Shown: positions 45,007 through 54,102 of the stretch, piece by piece
How the letters are laid out: the number at the start of each line of letters is the position of its first letter
How positions within the stretch are numbered: the stretch's first letter is position 1
Assembly (NCBI GenBank): GCA_046350055.1
Contig: JAXMBC010000001.1
Location: 3,038,001 to 3,102,000 of the forward strand
DNA: 64,000 nucleotides
Direction of reading: 5' to 3'
From: JAEUIE01 sp046350055
Lineage (GTDB): Bacteria; Planctomycetota; Planctomycetia; Gemmatales; HRBIN36
Notes under the pieces: model-generated
What the model saw: the letters and a program-made list of their open reading frames with translations, nothing else
The model's database searches: none
What the model was told of the DNA's origin: nothing
Program-made: the position numbers and the translations under genes

Positions 45007-45277
45007 TCAATTCTTCAATAGCATTCCGGCGAGGCCACAGTCGGATCCATTCGATGAAGACTTGGCCTGCCAGGATCGCTTACCGACAAAGGAGGAGATA
45101 TTTGTTAGAAAATTGGACGACTATCCGTTGCTGATCAAGCTGACCAATCAAGAAGACGTCACGCTTGAGTCGCTGGCCTCGGTCCTGGGGGTGAAGCATC
45201 GAGCCAGTGTGCTGAAAATCGTGCGACGCTATTTCAAGCAACTGAATCAGCAATTCGACCATCCGAACCCTAACTGA
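44984..45277 (+). CDS. small hypothetical protein with HTH-like C-terminus
   Basis: 97 residues from ATG 44984, which has AAGGA seven bases upstream; an earlier in-frame ATG at 44894 is inside the previous gene and has no SD. The acidic N-terminus (FDDQFFNSIPARPQ...FDEDLACQDR) is followed by TKEEIFVRKLDDYPLLIKLTNQEDVTLESLASVLGVKHRASVLKIVRRYF. The last part reads like a helix-turn-helix (LESLASVLGVKHRASVLKIVRR). It could be a small DNA-binding regulator; family not recognised. A strong terminator follows. Confidence 0.6.
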   Translation: MPLTNFDDQFFNSIPARPQSDPFDEDLACQDRLPTKEEIFVRKLDDYPLLIKLTNQEDVTLESLASVLGVKHRASVLKIVRRYFKQLNQQFDHPNPN

Positions 45278-45298
45278 AAGACCCACCCCATAAAGATT

Positions 45299-45325
45299 AG
45301 CCCGTGTTGATATTCAACACGGGCT
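45299..45325 (+). terminator. rho-independent terminator
   Basis: 12-bp perfect stem AGCCCGTGTTGA / TCAACACGGGCT with a three-base loop, then CCTTTG, 21 bases after the preceding stop codon. Confidence 0.8.
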
Positions 45326-45467
45326 CCTTTGTTGAAATCCGAGACAATTGTCGAGCCCGATGATAGTTCCGGGTCTCAGCTGACTTTAACGACTTTGCGG
45401 GATTAATTCATGCCAAGTTCCTCAAGTGTCCGATAAATGACTTGGGAAATTGGGATTCAAGACTGTC

Positions 45468-45878
45468 ATGCTGAGCAAGGTACCTTGTTTATTTGTTGCT
45501 GTGCTGCTGATTCTGGGGCCCAGAATCTGTTGTGTAATTACTTGTGGATGCGAAATTGGATCTGGTGTAAAGCAAGCCAACCGGGCAGCCACGAAAGGTT
45601 GTTGCAAAGGCTGCAAGAAAGAGGAATCGACATCGTCTGGCAAACACCACGATTCTAAAGAATGCCCATGCGATCATTGGCATTTGCATTATGCCGGAAT
45701 GCTCATCATCAATGTGTCACATCTCGAAGTATTTCTAGATTCGATTTTCCAAATCATGTCGTCTCACCTTCGTAGTGGCGTCGGTGCATTGGCGATGCTA
45801 GATCATGAATTACAATCAGATGCTGTATGGCTGCTGAGTATTGATCTGCGTATACGTTTGTCTGTTGCCAGGTGTTAG
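45468..45878 (+). CDS. exported Cys-rich protein, metal operon B
   Basis: 136 residues starting MLSKVPCLFVAVLLILGPRICC, which is a signal peptide; the open frame continues upstream to a TTG at 45450. The mature N-terminus is dense in Cys, Lys and His (CCVITCGCEIG, GCCKGCKK, GKHHDSKECPCDHWHLH). The rest is hydrophobic and ends SVARC. The layout (signal peptide, Cys-rich patch, hydrophobic tail, terminal Cys) is shared with 34526-34960, 47382-47843 and 54103-54579. It is the first gene of operon B. A metal-sequestering role is inferred. Confidence 0.6.
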   Translation: MLSKVPCLFVAVLLILGPRICCVITCGCEIGSGVKQANRAATKGCCKGCKKEESTSSGKHHDSKECPCDHWHLHYAGMLIINVSHLEVFLDSIFQIMSSHLRSGVGALAMLDHELQSDAVWLLSIDLRIRLSVARC

Positions 45879-45927
45879 TCACAGAGGGCTGTGAACCTCT
45901 CTGATCTTAATTACCTTTTCGGCGATC

Positions 45928-47337
45928 ATGACAATGCTATCACGAACCAATTGCACTCTGATCTTGAGCGGGATATTGCAATGCCTTGGCTGCCAAGGAA
46001 CTCACCACGCTCGTTTCACCAGTGAGCAAGCGACTCGTACCTCGATTATCCTCAATTCCGAAGAACGTGCATCTGCAAATGAAGGGGGTATCCAACCTGT
46101 TTCGCATGATGCAGCTGCCGAACAGGGCCCGTGGACTCTTCAGCGATTATTGGATCAGGCTGCCGAAGCCCATCCTGATCTGGCAGCAGCAAGAGCCAAA
46201 GCCGACATAGCTCGAGGACAACTTGTCCAGGCAGGCCTCTATCCCAATCCTACGGTTGGTTGGCGAAGTGAAGAGGTGAGCTTCAATAAAGCGGGTGGTG
46301 GCCAGCAGGGTCCTTACATCAACCAGGAGATTGTGACCGGCGATAAGCTGGCGATTGCCCAAGCAGCTGCAGCTCACGGCGTCACCGCAGCAGATTGGGC
46401 AGCAACTACCAAGTGGTACGGCATAGCGACCAAGATCCGTGTGGCTTATTACGAGGTCGTGACAGCGGAGCAGGTACTGGGATCAGCAAAGGAAATTGAA
46501 GCTCTGCTTCGTGTCTCGGCAGAGAAGGCAGAAAAGCTGCTTGTCGATGGAAGCATGTTGTCGTTTGATGTGAGAAAGACACAAGTTGAACTAACCTTGA
46601 GTACTGCAAAAAGGGAAACGGCAGAGCGACGATTGGATGCCGCAAAAAAGAACCTTGCTGCGGTCAGTGGTCTAGCAACAGACGCCATCAACAAACTGGG
46701 TGGCCAACTTGAGGTACTCGCCCCAAACTACGAATGGACATCGTCATTAGCAGCGATGTTGGCTCGGTCTTCTGAAATCCAAGAGCTACAGTCTGCGATA
46801 AATCAAGCACAGGAAATGATACGACTGGCTGAAGCTCAAATCGTTCCGAACTTGCAACTGCAAGCTCGTCCTGTTTACGACTTTCCGGAGCGGAATGCGA
46901 TGCTCTTTGTCGAGGCCGGAATCTCGCTGCCTGTTTTCAACAGGAACCAGGGAAACATCATGGCTGCGCGAGCAGAGTTGGCCCGCTCCGATGCAGAACT
47001 TAGACAGACTCAGTTGAGGCTTACGGAACGATTGACCGAAGCGTTTCGACGCTATCAGTCTGCCAAGGTACAGATGGCGGGATTACACAAGGCGCAAAAT
47101 CAGGCTGAAGATGCATTCAAGCTTGTACAAACCGCGTTTTCAGCAGACAGCAAAAGTGCACGCTATCTGGATGTGCTGGATGCTCAGAGAACTCTCTACC
47201 AAGTCAGGATGGAACTGATTGAAACTCAAGGGGAATCGTGGAAAGCGCTGAGTGAACTGGAAGGATTGATTCAAAGTGACCAGCCAAGAGGGACGATACC
47301 TACAGGAAGCGGGTCGCCTTGTATTCTTCTCCCATAG
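45928..47337 (+). CDS. TolC-family outer-membrane efflux protein (CzcC-like)
   Basis: 469 residues. The N-terminus LILSGILQCLGCQG looks like a lipoprotein signal. The TolC repeats are clear: LLDQAAEAHPDLAAARAKADIARGQLVQAGLYPNPTVGW in the first half and the corresponding helical hairpin ending ISLPVFNRNQGNIMAARAEL in the second, as in CzcC. It forms the outer-membrane part of RND system B. It shares the layout of the operon A TolC protein but is clearly divergent in sequence, so the two are paralogues and not a recent duplication. It is followed by a Cys-rich gene after 44 bases and then by adaptor and pump. Confidence 0.9.
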   Translation: MTMLSRTNCTLILSGILQCLGCQGTHHARFTSEQATRTSIILNSEERASANEGGIQPVSHDAAAEQGPWTLQRLLDQAAEAHPDLAAARAKADIARGQLVQAGLYPNPTVGWRSEEVSFNKAGGGQQGPYINQEIVTGDKLAIAQAAAAHGVTAADWAATTKWYGIATKIRVAYYEVVTAEQVLGSAKEIEALLRVSAEKAEKLLVDGSMLSFDVRKTQVELTLSTAKRETAERRLDAAKKNLAAVSGLATDAINKLGGQLEVLAPNYEWTSSLAAMLARSSEIQELQSAINQAQEMIRLAEAQIVPNLQLQARPVYDFPERNAMLFVEAGISLPVFNRNQGNIMAARAELARSDAELRQTQLRLTERLTEAFRRYQSAKVQMAGLHKAQNQAEDAFKLVQTAFSADSKSARYLDVLDAQRTLYQVRMELIETQGESWKALSELEGLIQSDQPRGTIPTGSGSPCILLP

Positions 47338-47381
47338 CACTTACAATTTTGAGTATGTAGAGTTTGAGGAAACGGGAAAGC

Positions 47382-47843
47382 ATGAAAGCCGGGGTTTGCT
47401 TTTTGTTGATCTTCACACAGGTGCTGGTGAGCACTCTGGGGCAAGGCGCGCTTTCCCTGTGCGTTAGAACGGATGGAGCCCAAAAAGTTCAGTGGACATT
47501 TGCGAAAGCCTGCGGCAAGAAAGTAGCTGATCCTAAGGTTTGCAGTTGTTGCGGTGCGAAAAAAGAGATCGACTCGAATTGCCCAGGCACATCATCAAAT
47601 ACGAACGTCAAAAACAAGTGTCATTCGTGTGAAGACTATATCATTGTCGCCGACTATGAATCGATTCCCGGTGCTGCTCATCACCAGTTCATGGATGAGT
47701 TTTCAAATCTGCCCATGATAGTTGGCTTCGAATTGGTGGTTCAGTCTGCTCCTGGACAAACAGCTTCCGAATTTGATCGCGCGCAAGCACATCTGCCAAA
47801 TATCCTGTCTACCATTGTCTCTACTGTTGTCATTCGCTGCTAG
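47382..47843 (+). CDS. exported Cys-rich protein, metal operon B
   Basis: 153 residues from ATG 47382 (an in-frame TTG precedes it at 47364). Signal peptide KAGVCFLLIFTQVLVSTLGQGALS. The mature part has LCVRTDG, KVCSCCGAKKE, NKCHSCEDYIIV and ends STVVIRC. The same elements (LCIGDD, Cys cluster, C-x-C-I-H-I, terminal STVIIRC) are found in the protein at 54103-54579, so these two are paralogues. It lies between the TolC and adaptor genes. Binding of soft metals in the periplasm is plausible. Confidence 0.7.
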   Translation: MKAGVCFLLIFTQVLVSTLGQGALSLCVRTDGAQKVQWTFAKACGKKVADPKVCSCCGAKKEIDSNCPGTSSNTNVKNKCHSCEDYIIVADYESIPGAAHHQFMDEFSNLPMIVGFELVVQSAPGQTASEFDRAQAHLPNILSTIVSTVVIRC

Positions 47844-47941
47844 TTGATCGCCCGTAGACTGAAGCCCCATTCCAACGCAGGCTTTGGTATTTCCTCTTAA
47901 CTGTTTTTTGCCACGCTCCTTTGTTTGAAAGGTGCTTCGAT

Positions 47942-49534
47942 ATGTTCGAAGTCGTTTCTTCCGTTGAGCCTCCGAAGCAAACGCCCTCTGCCTCTGCGAA
48001 AGCAAAGGTACTACTGGGGTGGTGTTTCCATTCTCTAGCGAACCTGGCCGTCCTTGCTGGCTTGGTCGGCTTGGCCTGGTGGGGACATTCAACTGGGTGG
48101 AAGTTCCCCAAATATGCCCAGCTCACTAATGCAGAACAGGGAAAGCAGGATGATTGGTGCGCCGAGCATGGCGTACCGGAATCAATCTGTATTGAATGCA
48201 AGAAGCATCTGGTTGCAAAGCACAAACCGTTTGGATGGTGTAAGGCGCACGGCGTTGCGGAATGTGTCTTGGATCATCCTGAACTGGCACAAGTAGAGAA
48301 GAAGCCAAGCCTCCCGAGGTACGATGTTCTCGCCGCACTCCGCATGATGGAGCGGCCAAGCAATAATCCCAAGTGCAAACTCCATGAACGTCGTATTCAG
48401 TTTGCGACAGCTGACGATGTGACCAAAGCGGGTATTGATGTGGAAGAAGTACAAGAACGTCGCATGCTGGAATTCAAAACGGCAAACGGCGAGGTCGGTT
48501 ATGATCAAACGAAGCTCGCACGCCTATCAAGCCGGTTGCCAGGATCAGCGTGGTGGGTGATCAAGAATCAAGGTGAACAGGTTCGACGGGGCGAGGTCTT
48601 GGCCTTGATCGATGCCGCCGAAGTCGGAAAAGCCAAAACTGAGTATTTACAGGCGATGTCCACAGTAGAACAGAAATCACGCATTAGTGATAATGTTGAT
48701 TTGCTCATTCGCCAAGGGGTCTATAAGGAAGGTGCCTCACAACACATTGAAGCTCGGGCAGCGCTGCGTGAAGCAGAAACACGCCTCTTAGCCGCTAAAC
48801 AGGGCCTGGTTAACCTGGGATTGTTCCTGCCAGATGGTCTGGAAAAAATGACACCGACTCAGCAGGCAGCCGCGATTCAGTTCCTCGGCATTCCGACAGA
48901 ACTGGTACAACAATTGAGCAACCAGGTGACAAGTGGTTTGCTGCCTATCAAAGCACCATTTGATGGTACAGTCGTTTTGCGGGATGTCGTCACCAATGAA
49001 GTCGTTGATGCTACCAAACCTCTCTTTGTCGTTGCTGACTTGAAACAGATGTGGCTGACACTGAACGTCCGCCAAGACGAAATGGGATATGTGAAAGTTG
49101 GTCAAAAGATCTTGTTCAACGAGGGTGAGCGTAAAGATGACATTGAAGGGCAGATAACCTGGATTAGCACGGCGGTGGATGAGAAGACGCGAACAGTATC
49201 CGTACGTGCTGAATTGGACAACAAGGCAGGAGTTCTTCGAGCCAATGCGTTTGGGACAGGCAAAATCATTCTACGCGACGAGCAGAATGCCATCGCAGTT
49301 CCAAACGAGGCCGTCCAGTGGGAAGGTGATTGTCATGTCGTGTTTGTTCGCGACAAGAACTATTTCAAGAAAGACGCTCCTAAATTCTTTCATGTAAGAA
49401 CAGTGCGTCCTGGTGCAAAAGATTCGACTCACACCGAATTGCTTGCCGGTGTTTTGCCAGGCGAAGTAGTTGCGACGAAGGGGAGCGGCGTACTTCGCAG
49501 CGAACTTCTCAAGAATAATCTGGGCGAAGGGTGA
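47942..49534 (+). CDS. RND periplasmic adaptor with twin Cys/His motif
   Basis: 530 residues from ATG 47942 (AAGG upstream; an earlier in-frame TTG is less likely). A signal anchor (residues 31-48) is followed by two tandem WCxEHGVPExxC-type motifs at about 72-86 and 99-113 (DWCAEHGVPESICIEC and GWCKAHGVAECVL). The standard adaptor core comes next: KNQGEQVRRGEVLALIDAAEVGKAKTEYLQAM (barrel-sandwich/hairpin) and PIKAPFDGTVVLRDVVTNEVVD. The Cys/His motif recurs in the lipoprotein at 52929-53324 and probably binds the exported metal. It pairs with the pump encoded 70 bases downstream. Confidence 0.9.
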   Translation: MFEVVSSVEPPKQTPSASAKAKVLLGWCFHSLANLAVLAGLVGLAWWGHSTGWKFPKYAQLTNAEQGKQDDWCAEHGVPESICIECKKHLVAKHKPFGWCKAHGVAECVLDHPELAQVEKKPSLPRYDVLAALRMMERPSNNPKCKLHERRIQFATADDVTKAGIDVEEVQERRMLEFKTANGEVGYDQTKLARLSSRLPGSAWWVIKNQGEQVRRGEVLALIDAAEVGKAKTEYLQAMSTVEQKSRISDNVDLLIRQGVYKEGASQHIEARAALREAETRLLAAKQGLVNLGLFLPDGLEKMTPTQQAAAIQFLGIPTELVQQLSNQVTSGLLPIKAPFDGTVVLRDVVTNEVVDATKPLFVVADLKQMWLTLNVRQDEMGYVKVGQKILFNEGERKDDIEGQITWISTAVDEKTRTVSVRAELDNKAGVLRANAFGTGKIILRDEQNAIAVPNEAVQWEGDCHVVFVRDKNYFKKDAPKFFHVRTVRPGAKDSTHTELLAGVLPGEVVATKGSGVLRSELLKNNLGEG

Positions 49535-49604
49535 GCGGACTGCAAGCACTAAGGCCCGGTCGGGCCTTTTGACCTCACAGACTGAGACATTCAAGAGAAG
49601 AAAC

Positions 49605-52600
49605 ATGCTGAACTGGCTGATTGATTTTTCGCTGAAGCATCGGTTCCTGGTGATCCTCGCGGTCACTCTTGGTGCTGTTGCCGGCGTATTCGCCTTGATG
49701 CATTTGGATATCGATGCTTTCCCCGATACCACGCCGGTTCAGGTACAGATTAATACCAACGTTCCTTCCTTGAATCCCGAGGAAGTGGAACGACAAGTGA
49801 CGTTTCCGTTAGAGCAGAGACTCGGTGGACTGCCTCGACTTCAACAGTTACGGTCCGTCTCGAAATTCGGATTGTCTCAGGTTGTGGTTACATTCCAAGA
49901 TGGCGTTGATATTTACTTTGCCCGGCAATTGGTGAATGAACGACTTGGGACGGTGGAATTGCCTCCTGGAGTACCCAGGCCTACCCTGGGGCCCGTGGCA
50001 ACGGGGCTGGGGGAAGTCTTTCACTATGTGTTGACTTACAAGGGATATGACTTTGGAACACTTGCCACGGAAGAAAGGTACCGTCTGCTGACGGAACTTC
50101 GCACCGTTCATGACTGGGTCGTTAAGCCTGTGCTGCGCACCGTGAAAGGTGTGGCTGAAGTCAACAGTTGGGGCGGTTACGAGAAGCAATATCAGGTTCG
50201 TATCGATCCCGTCCGGTTAGCCAAATACAGTCTGACCTTTGACGAGGTAGTCAGTGCCGTAGAAAAAAACAATCGCAACGTCGGCGGTGGGAATATCCGC
50301 AGCAATAGCCAGATGCTCCTGGTTCATGGGGTTGGTCGAACGGTCAATTTGGAACAGCTAGCCAACATCGTGGTGCGATCAAGAAATGGCGTGCCGATCC
50401 AAGTGCGTGATGTGGCTGACGTCGAAACTGGCTCGGAAATCCGAAGAGGTGCTGTCACTGCCGAGGGAAAAGGAGAGGCAGTTCTTGGTCTGGGGTTCAT
50501 GCTCATGGGCGAAAACAGCCATGTCGTCACACGGGATCTCAAGAACAAGCTCAAAGAAATCAAGGAAACACTTCCGTCTGGTGTGGAACTAATTACTGTC
50601 TACGATCGTACGGAGCTTGTTGATTACGTCATTGATACTGTGAAGAATAACCTCTTTGAGGGCGGGTTGTTCGTCATTGCCGTCCTCTTTTTGTTTCTGG
50701 GCAACCTCCGGGCAGCATTTATCGTCGCCTTGGCCATTCCCTTATCCATGTTGTTTGCGTTTTCTGGCATGTATCGATTTGGGATCTCAGCCAGTCTGCT
50801 GAGCCTGGGGGCAATCGATTTTGGCATGGTGGTCGATAGTTCTGTCGTCATGATCGAGAACTGCGTTCGCCATATTGCTCATGGTGACCTGATGGGGAGA
50901 AGCAAACGCGAAGTAATTCGAGATGCGGCTATTGAAGTGCGGAAGCCCACCATGTTTGGCGAACTCATCATCATGATCGTTTACCTTCCAATCCTGACTT
51001 TAGAAGGTGTCGAAGGAAAGATGTTTCGTCCCATGGCACTAACAGTCATCTTTGCATTGGCGGGATCGATGATCCTCTCGATGACCTTCATGCCAGTGTT
51101 GGCCAGCATAATGTTGCCGCGCAAGATCGATGAACGTGAACCTCTGCTCATGCGGTTGGTAAAGGCTGCATACACTCCACTTCTGTGGTTCACGATGCGG
51201 CACAAGTTCATCGTTCTCGGGCTGACTGCGGGTCTTTTGATTATCACCTTCGGGATGATCGCTCCCAATCTTGGAAGTGAGTTCGTGCCACGGCTTTCTG
51301 AAGGTGCATTCACCATTGGTGTAGTTCGCCTGGCGGGCACCGACCTGGAAGAGTCCATTCAGATGAACACAAAAATGGAGAAGGCCGTTCTCGCGGCGTT
51401 TCCGGATGAAGTTGCCCATGCTTGGAGTCGTATTGGAACAGCCGAGATTGCCACCGATCCTATGGGCGTGGAATTGACAGACTTCTTCATCACCTTGCGA
51501 CCTCGTGACCAGTGGAAGAGGGCCTCCACACAAGCGGAACTAACAGAACGAGTGAACGAGGAATTGCGCCGACTCCCAGGGCAACGCATCGCCTTTTCCC
51601 AGCCGATTGAAATGCGCATTAACGAAATGATCTCAGGCGTTCGTTCAGACTTGGCCGTGAAACTGTTTGGTGATGATCTCGAAATTCTCAAAAAGAAGGG
51701 GGTGATCATCAAGGAATGGCTCGAGAAAATTCCGGGTTGCCAGGACATCAATGTCGAGCAGGTTACTGGTCAGCCTGTTCTCCAGATCAAAGTGAAACAG
51801 GAAGAATTGGCACGTTACGGCGTTGCAGCTCAAACCGTCCTTGATGTCGTAGAGTCACTGGGCAGTAAACCGCTTGGTGAGGTTGTGGAAGGACAATTAA
51901 GCTTCCCTCTCGTTGTCCGATTGCCAGATCGTTTGAGAAAAGATGCCCAGGCCATAGGTGCAATGCAAGTTACAACGGCATCAGGTGAGCAAATTCCTGT
52001 TTCGAAATTGGCAACCATAATGGAAGTGGATAGCCCATCAACCATCACCAGGGAATGGGGGCAACGACGAATTGTCATCACCTGTAACATTCGTGGCAGG
52101 GACATGGGCAGTTTTGTTACCGAGGCACAATCCAAGATCAATGCCGACTCCATGAAGCTTAGTGGTCGGTACCACCTTGAGTGGGGCGGGCAGTTTGAAA
52201 ATTACGAACGTGCGAGAAATCGCCTGATGCTTGTGATCCCACTAGCTGCACTCCTGATCTTCGGACTTCTGTATCTCACCTATCAGAATGTCATTGATGC
52301 GTTGCGAGTCTTTACGGGAGTACCGCTGGGTGCGGTGGGAGGAATCATTGCACTTTGGTTACGTGACATGCCTTTCTCGATTTCAGCAGCCATTGGATTT
52401 ATCGCTATGTCAGGCGTTGCGGTCCTCGATGACATGATTCTCGTTTCGTACATTCGGCAGCTCAGACGGAAAGGACTTTCTGCCGAAACCGCTGTACGTG
52501 AGGCAGCTCTCACCAGGTTACGTCCCATCTTGATGACAACGTTGGTGGCGAGCCTGGGATTTCTACCCATGGCATTTAGCACCGGCATGGGCGCCGAAGT

Positions 52601-52874
52601 GCAACGTCCCCTGGCGACAGTAGTCATCGGTGGCGTTATTAGCGCCATGATCATGTCGTTACTGGTCATCCGAGTGCTCTATGTACTATTCGATGCACTG
52701 GCCCATGGAGTCGTTGTTGCTGGCAAGAAACTTTTCAACATCGACCCGCATCAGTTGGCCTGGCTGGTGGGTGAGTATCGCGAAGAAGCCAATGTGGACG
52801 TGGTCAACACTGTCCCCGAATCAACTTCAATGGTGGATCGCCAAGTGGCGTCTGCTGGTAACACATTCGCTTGA
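49605..52874 (+). CDS. HME-family RND metal efflux pump (CusA/CzcA-like)
   Basis: 1089 residues from ATG 49605 (MLNWLIDFSLKHRFLVILAV), the expected first segment; upstream in-frame codons overlap the adaptor gene and lack RND features. The TM4 motif is AIDFGMVVDSSVVMIEN, i.e. DFG-x-DSS-x-EN, different from pump A and nearer the divalent-metal DFG/DGA type. FPDTTPVQVQINTNVPSLNPEEVERQVTFPLE is the first periplasmic segment. Both halves and twelve helices are present. GAGAAG precedes the start. It would export metal taken from the periplasm or cytoplasm with the adaptor and TolC proteins of the same operon. Exact ion unknown. Confidence 0.92.
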   Translation: MLNWLIDFSLKHRFLVILAVTLGAVAGVFALMHLDIDAFPDTTPVQVQINTNVPSLNPEEVERQVTFPLEQRLGGLPRLQQLRSVSKFGLSQVVVTFQDGVDIYFARQLVNERLGTVELPPGVPRPTLGPVATGLGEVFHYVLTYKGYDFGTLATEERYRLLTELRTVHDWVVKPVLRTVKGVAEVNSWGGYEKQYQVRIDPVRLAKYSLTFDEVVSAVEKNNRNVGGGNIRSNSQMLLVHGVGRTVNLEQLANIVVRSRNGVPIQVRDVADVETGSEIRRGAVTAEGKGEAVLGLGFMLMGENSHVVTRDLKNKLKEIKETLPSGVELITVYDRTELVDYVIDTVKNNLFEGGLFVIAVLFLFLGNLRAAFIVALAIPLSMLFAFSGMYRFGISASLLSLGAIDFGMVVDSSVVMIENCVRHIAHGDLMGRSKREVIRDAAIEVRKPTMFGELIIMIVYLPILTLEGVEGKMFRPMALTVIFALAGSMILSMTFMPVLASIMLPRKIDEREPLLMRLVKAAYTPLLWFTMRHKFIVLGLTAGLLIITFGMIAPNLGSEFVPRLSEGAFTIGVVRLAGTDLEESIQMNTKMEKAVLAAFPDEVAHAWSRIGTAEIATDPMGVELTDFFITLRPRDQWKRASTQAELTERVNEELRRLPGQRIAFSQPIEMRINEMISGVRSDLAVKLFGDDLEILKKKGVIIKEWLEKIPGCQDINVEQVTGQPVLQIKVKQEELARYGVAAQTVLDVVESLGSKPLGEVVEGQLSFPLVVRLPDRLRKDAQAIGAMQVTTASGEQIPVSKLATIMEVDSPSTITREWGQRRIVITCNIRGRDMGSFVTEAQSKINADSMKLSGRYHLEWGGQFENYERARNRLMLVIPLAALLIFGLLYLTYQNVIDALRVFTGVPLGAVGGIIALWLRDMPFSISAAIGFIAMSGVAVLDDMILVSYIRQLRRKGLSAETAVREAALTRLRPILMTTLVASLGFLPMAFSTGMGAEVQRPLATVVIGGVISAMIMSLLVIRVLYVLFDALAHGVVVAGKKLFNIDPHQLAWLVGEYREEANVDVVNTVPESTSMVDRQVASAGNTFA

Positions 52875-52928
52875 GTTGCTGATATGGTTTCAGCAGCTAT
52901 TGGCATCATGGTCCACAAGGAGTAACAC

Positions 52929-53324
52929 GTGAGAAGCACAGCTTTACTATTCACCCTGACTGGCTCAATTCTGTTTGCTACAGGATGCAGCAAAGATGCA
53001 GTCGCAAACAAAGGCAGTGGTCCGGCCAAAGGCCAGGACGCTAAGTCGACGGAAGTCACCAAAGACGATCATTCCGGATGGTGGTGTGCTGAGCATGGGA
53101 TTCCCGAGGAGGAGTGCTCCATGTGCAGTGCGAAAGTAGCAGCCGAATGCAAGAAAAAGGGGGATTGGTGCGATAAGCATGACCGAGCAAAGTCACAATG
53201 TTTCATCTGTGACTCTAAGCTAAAGGACCAGTTTGCCGCCAAGTACCGAGCGAAGTATGGCAAGGAACCACCACCGATTGAGGGGGAAGAAAAAAAAGAA
53301 TCCAAAGATTCCAAGAAAGGATAA
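52929..53324 (+). CDS. Cys-rich lipoprotein-like exported protein
   Basis: 131 residues. The start is GTG, supported by AAGGAG six bases upstream. The N-terminus LLFTLTGSILFATGC resembles a lipoprotein signal. The mature part has WWCAEHGIPEEECSMCSAKV and DWCDKHDRAKSQCFICDSKL, the same WCxxH...C-x-x-C motif as in the adaptor at 47942-49534, followed by a Lys/Glu-rich tail. It is likely an outer-membrane or inner-membrane-anchored metal-binding accessory of RND system B. Confidence 0.75.
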   Translation: MRSTALLFTLTGSILFATGCSKDAVANKGSGPAKGQDAKSTEVTKDDHSGWWCAEHGIPEEECSMCSAKVAAECKKKGDWCDKHDRAKSQCFICDSKLKDQFAAKYRAKYGKEPPPIEGEEKKESKDSKKG

Positions 53325-53402
53325 CCACGAATATCGAACCCGATTGTAACCACACGGCCCATATGGATGTGGGCCATCCTCGTTTCTCGAAAGGACACTG
53401 TC

Positions 53403-53726
53403 ATGAAGACGATTCAGATGCTGAGTATTGTGATTCTTTGTTGGGGCGTCTCGCCGGTTTTTGCCTCTGACCCCACAAGTATCACTATTTCAGTTCCAGA
53501 TATGCATTGTGCCGGATGCGCAAAGAAGCTGACTACTGAACTTTCAAAGGTGCCTGGCGTTTCTAAAGCTGAGGCGGATGTAGAGAACAAATCTGTCAAG
53601 TTGTCTCCGAAGGGCAAGCAGACACCTTCGCCGAAGGCATTGTGGGAAGCGGTAGAAAAAGCAGGGAAAACGCCTTCTAAACTTGTCGCTCCACAAGGCA
53701 CATTCACAGAGAAGCCATCGAAATAA
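53403..53726 (+). CDS. exported heavy-metal-associated (HMA) domain protein
   Basis: 107 residues from ATG 53403 (AAAGGA seven bases upstream). Signal peptide IQMLSIVILCWGVSPVFA-S. The HMA domain follows with metal ligands C36 and C39 in VPDMHCAGCAKKL, the MerP/CopZ fold with GVSKAEADVENKSVKLSP as its second half. It would carry a metal ion in the periplasm, as MerP does for mercury. It is the next gene after the Cys-rich lipoprotein in operon B. The spacing of 78 bases is compatible with one transcript. Confidence 0.85.
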   Translation: MKTIQMLSIVILCWGVSPVFASDPTSITISVPDMHCAGCAKKLTTELSKVPGVSKAEADVENKSVKLSPKGKQTPSPKALWEAVEKAGKTPSKLVAPQGTFTEKPSK

Positions 53727-53819
53727 CTTCGTCGGTCGATGTTAACTTCTAGGGGCTAGCAGCTCGCTAGCTCTTGTGTAGCGTGCTTGTTTTCGCAACT
53801 CTTCAATTCGAGGTGTACG

Positions 53820-53951
53820 ATGAAAGCTTATAAGTTGGCCGTGCGATTGATGCTCGCCCTATTCGTTGTCGCCGTCGTGACATTAGCTGGATGCCAGTCA
53901 ACGGGCAGCGGTAGTGGATCTTCAGGTGCCTGTTGTGGGGGACACTTTTAG
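53820..53951 (+). CDS. 43-residue lipoprotein ending in ACCGGHF
   Basis: Very short gene with GAGG six bases before the ATG. The product has a basic start, a hydrophobic helix (LMLALFVVAVVTLAG) and a perfect lipobox LAGC (Cys25), leaving a mature peptide of only 19 residues: a Ser/Gly linker and a CCGGH tail that could bind metal. Its position in operon B between the HMA protein and a Cys-rich protein supports a metal-related role. A 10-bp hairpin follows. Confidence 0.65.
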   Translation: MKAYKLAVRLMLALFVVAVVTLAGCQSTGSGSGSSGACCGGHF

Positions 53952-53968
53952 CCACTACTGAAGGTGTC

Positions 53969-53993
53969 ATCATTGGAACTGCCTTCCAATGAT
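53969..53993 (+). terminator. hairpin after the small lipoprotein gene
   Basis: 10-bp perfect stem ATCATTGGAA / TTCCAATGAT with a five-base loop, 17 bases after the stop codon; no T tract. May be a processing or partial termination site. Confidence 0.5.
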
Positions 53994-54014
53994 AGGTTGC
54001 CCACAATCAACTCT

Positions 54015-54044
54015 ATTATCGATTTGGGTTAGCAAATCGATAAT
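54015..54044 (+). repeat. 11-bp hairpin upstream of Cys-rich gene
   Basis: Arms ATTATCGATTT / AAATCGATAAT with an eight-base loop, 59 bases before the start of the Cys-rich gene at 54103. Could be a regulatory stem or an operator. Confidence 0.4.
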
Positions 54045-54102
54045 CTCCAACCTCGGCGACATTATTGACGCGCTGATATCCCGATCTCAGGTGAAAACGT
54101 AA

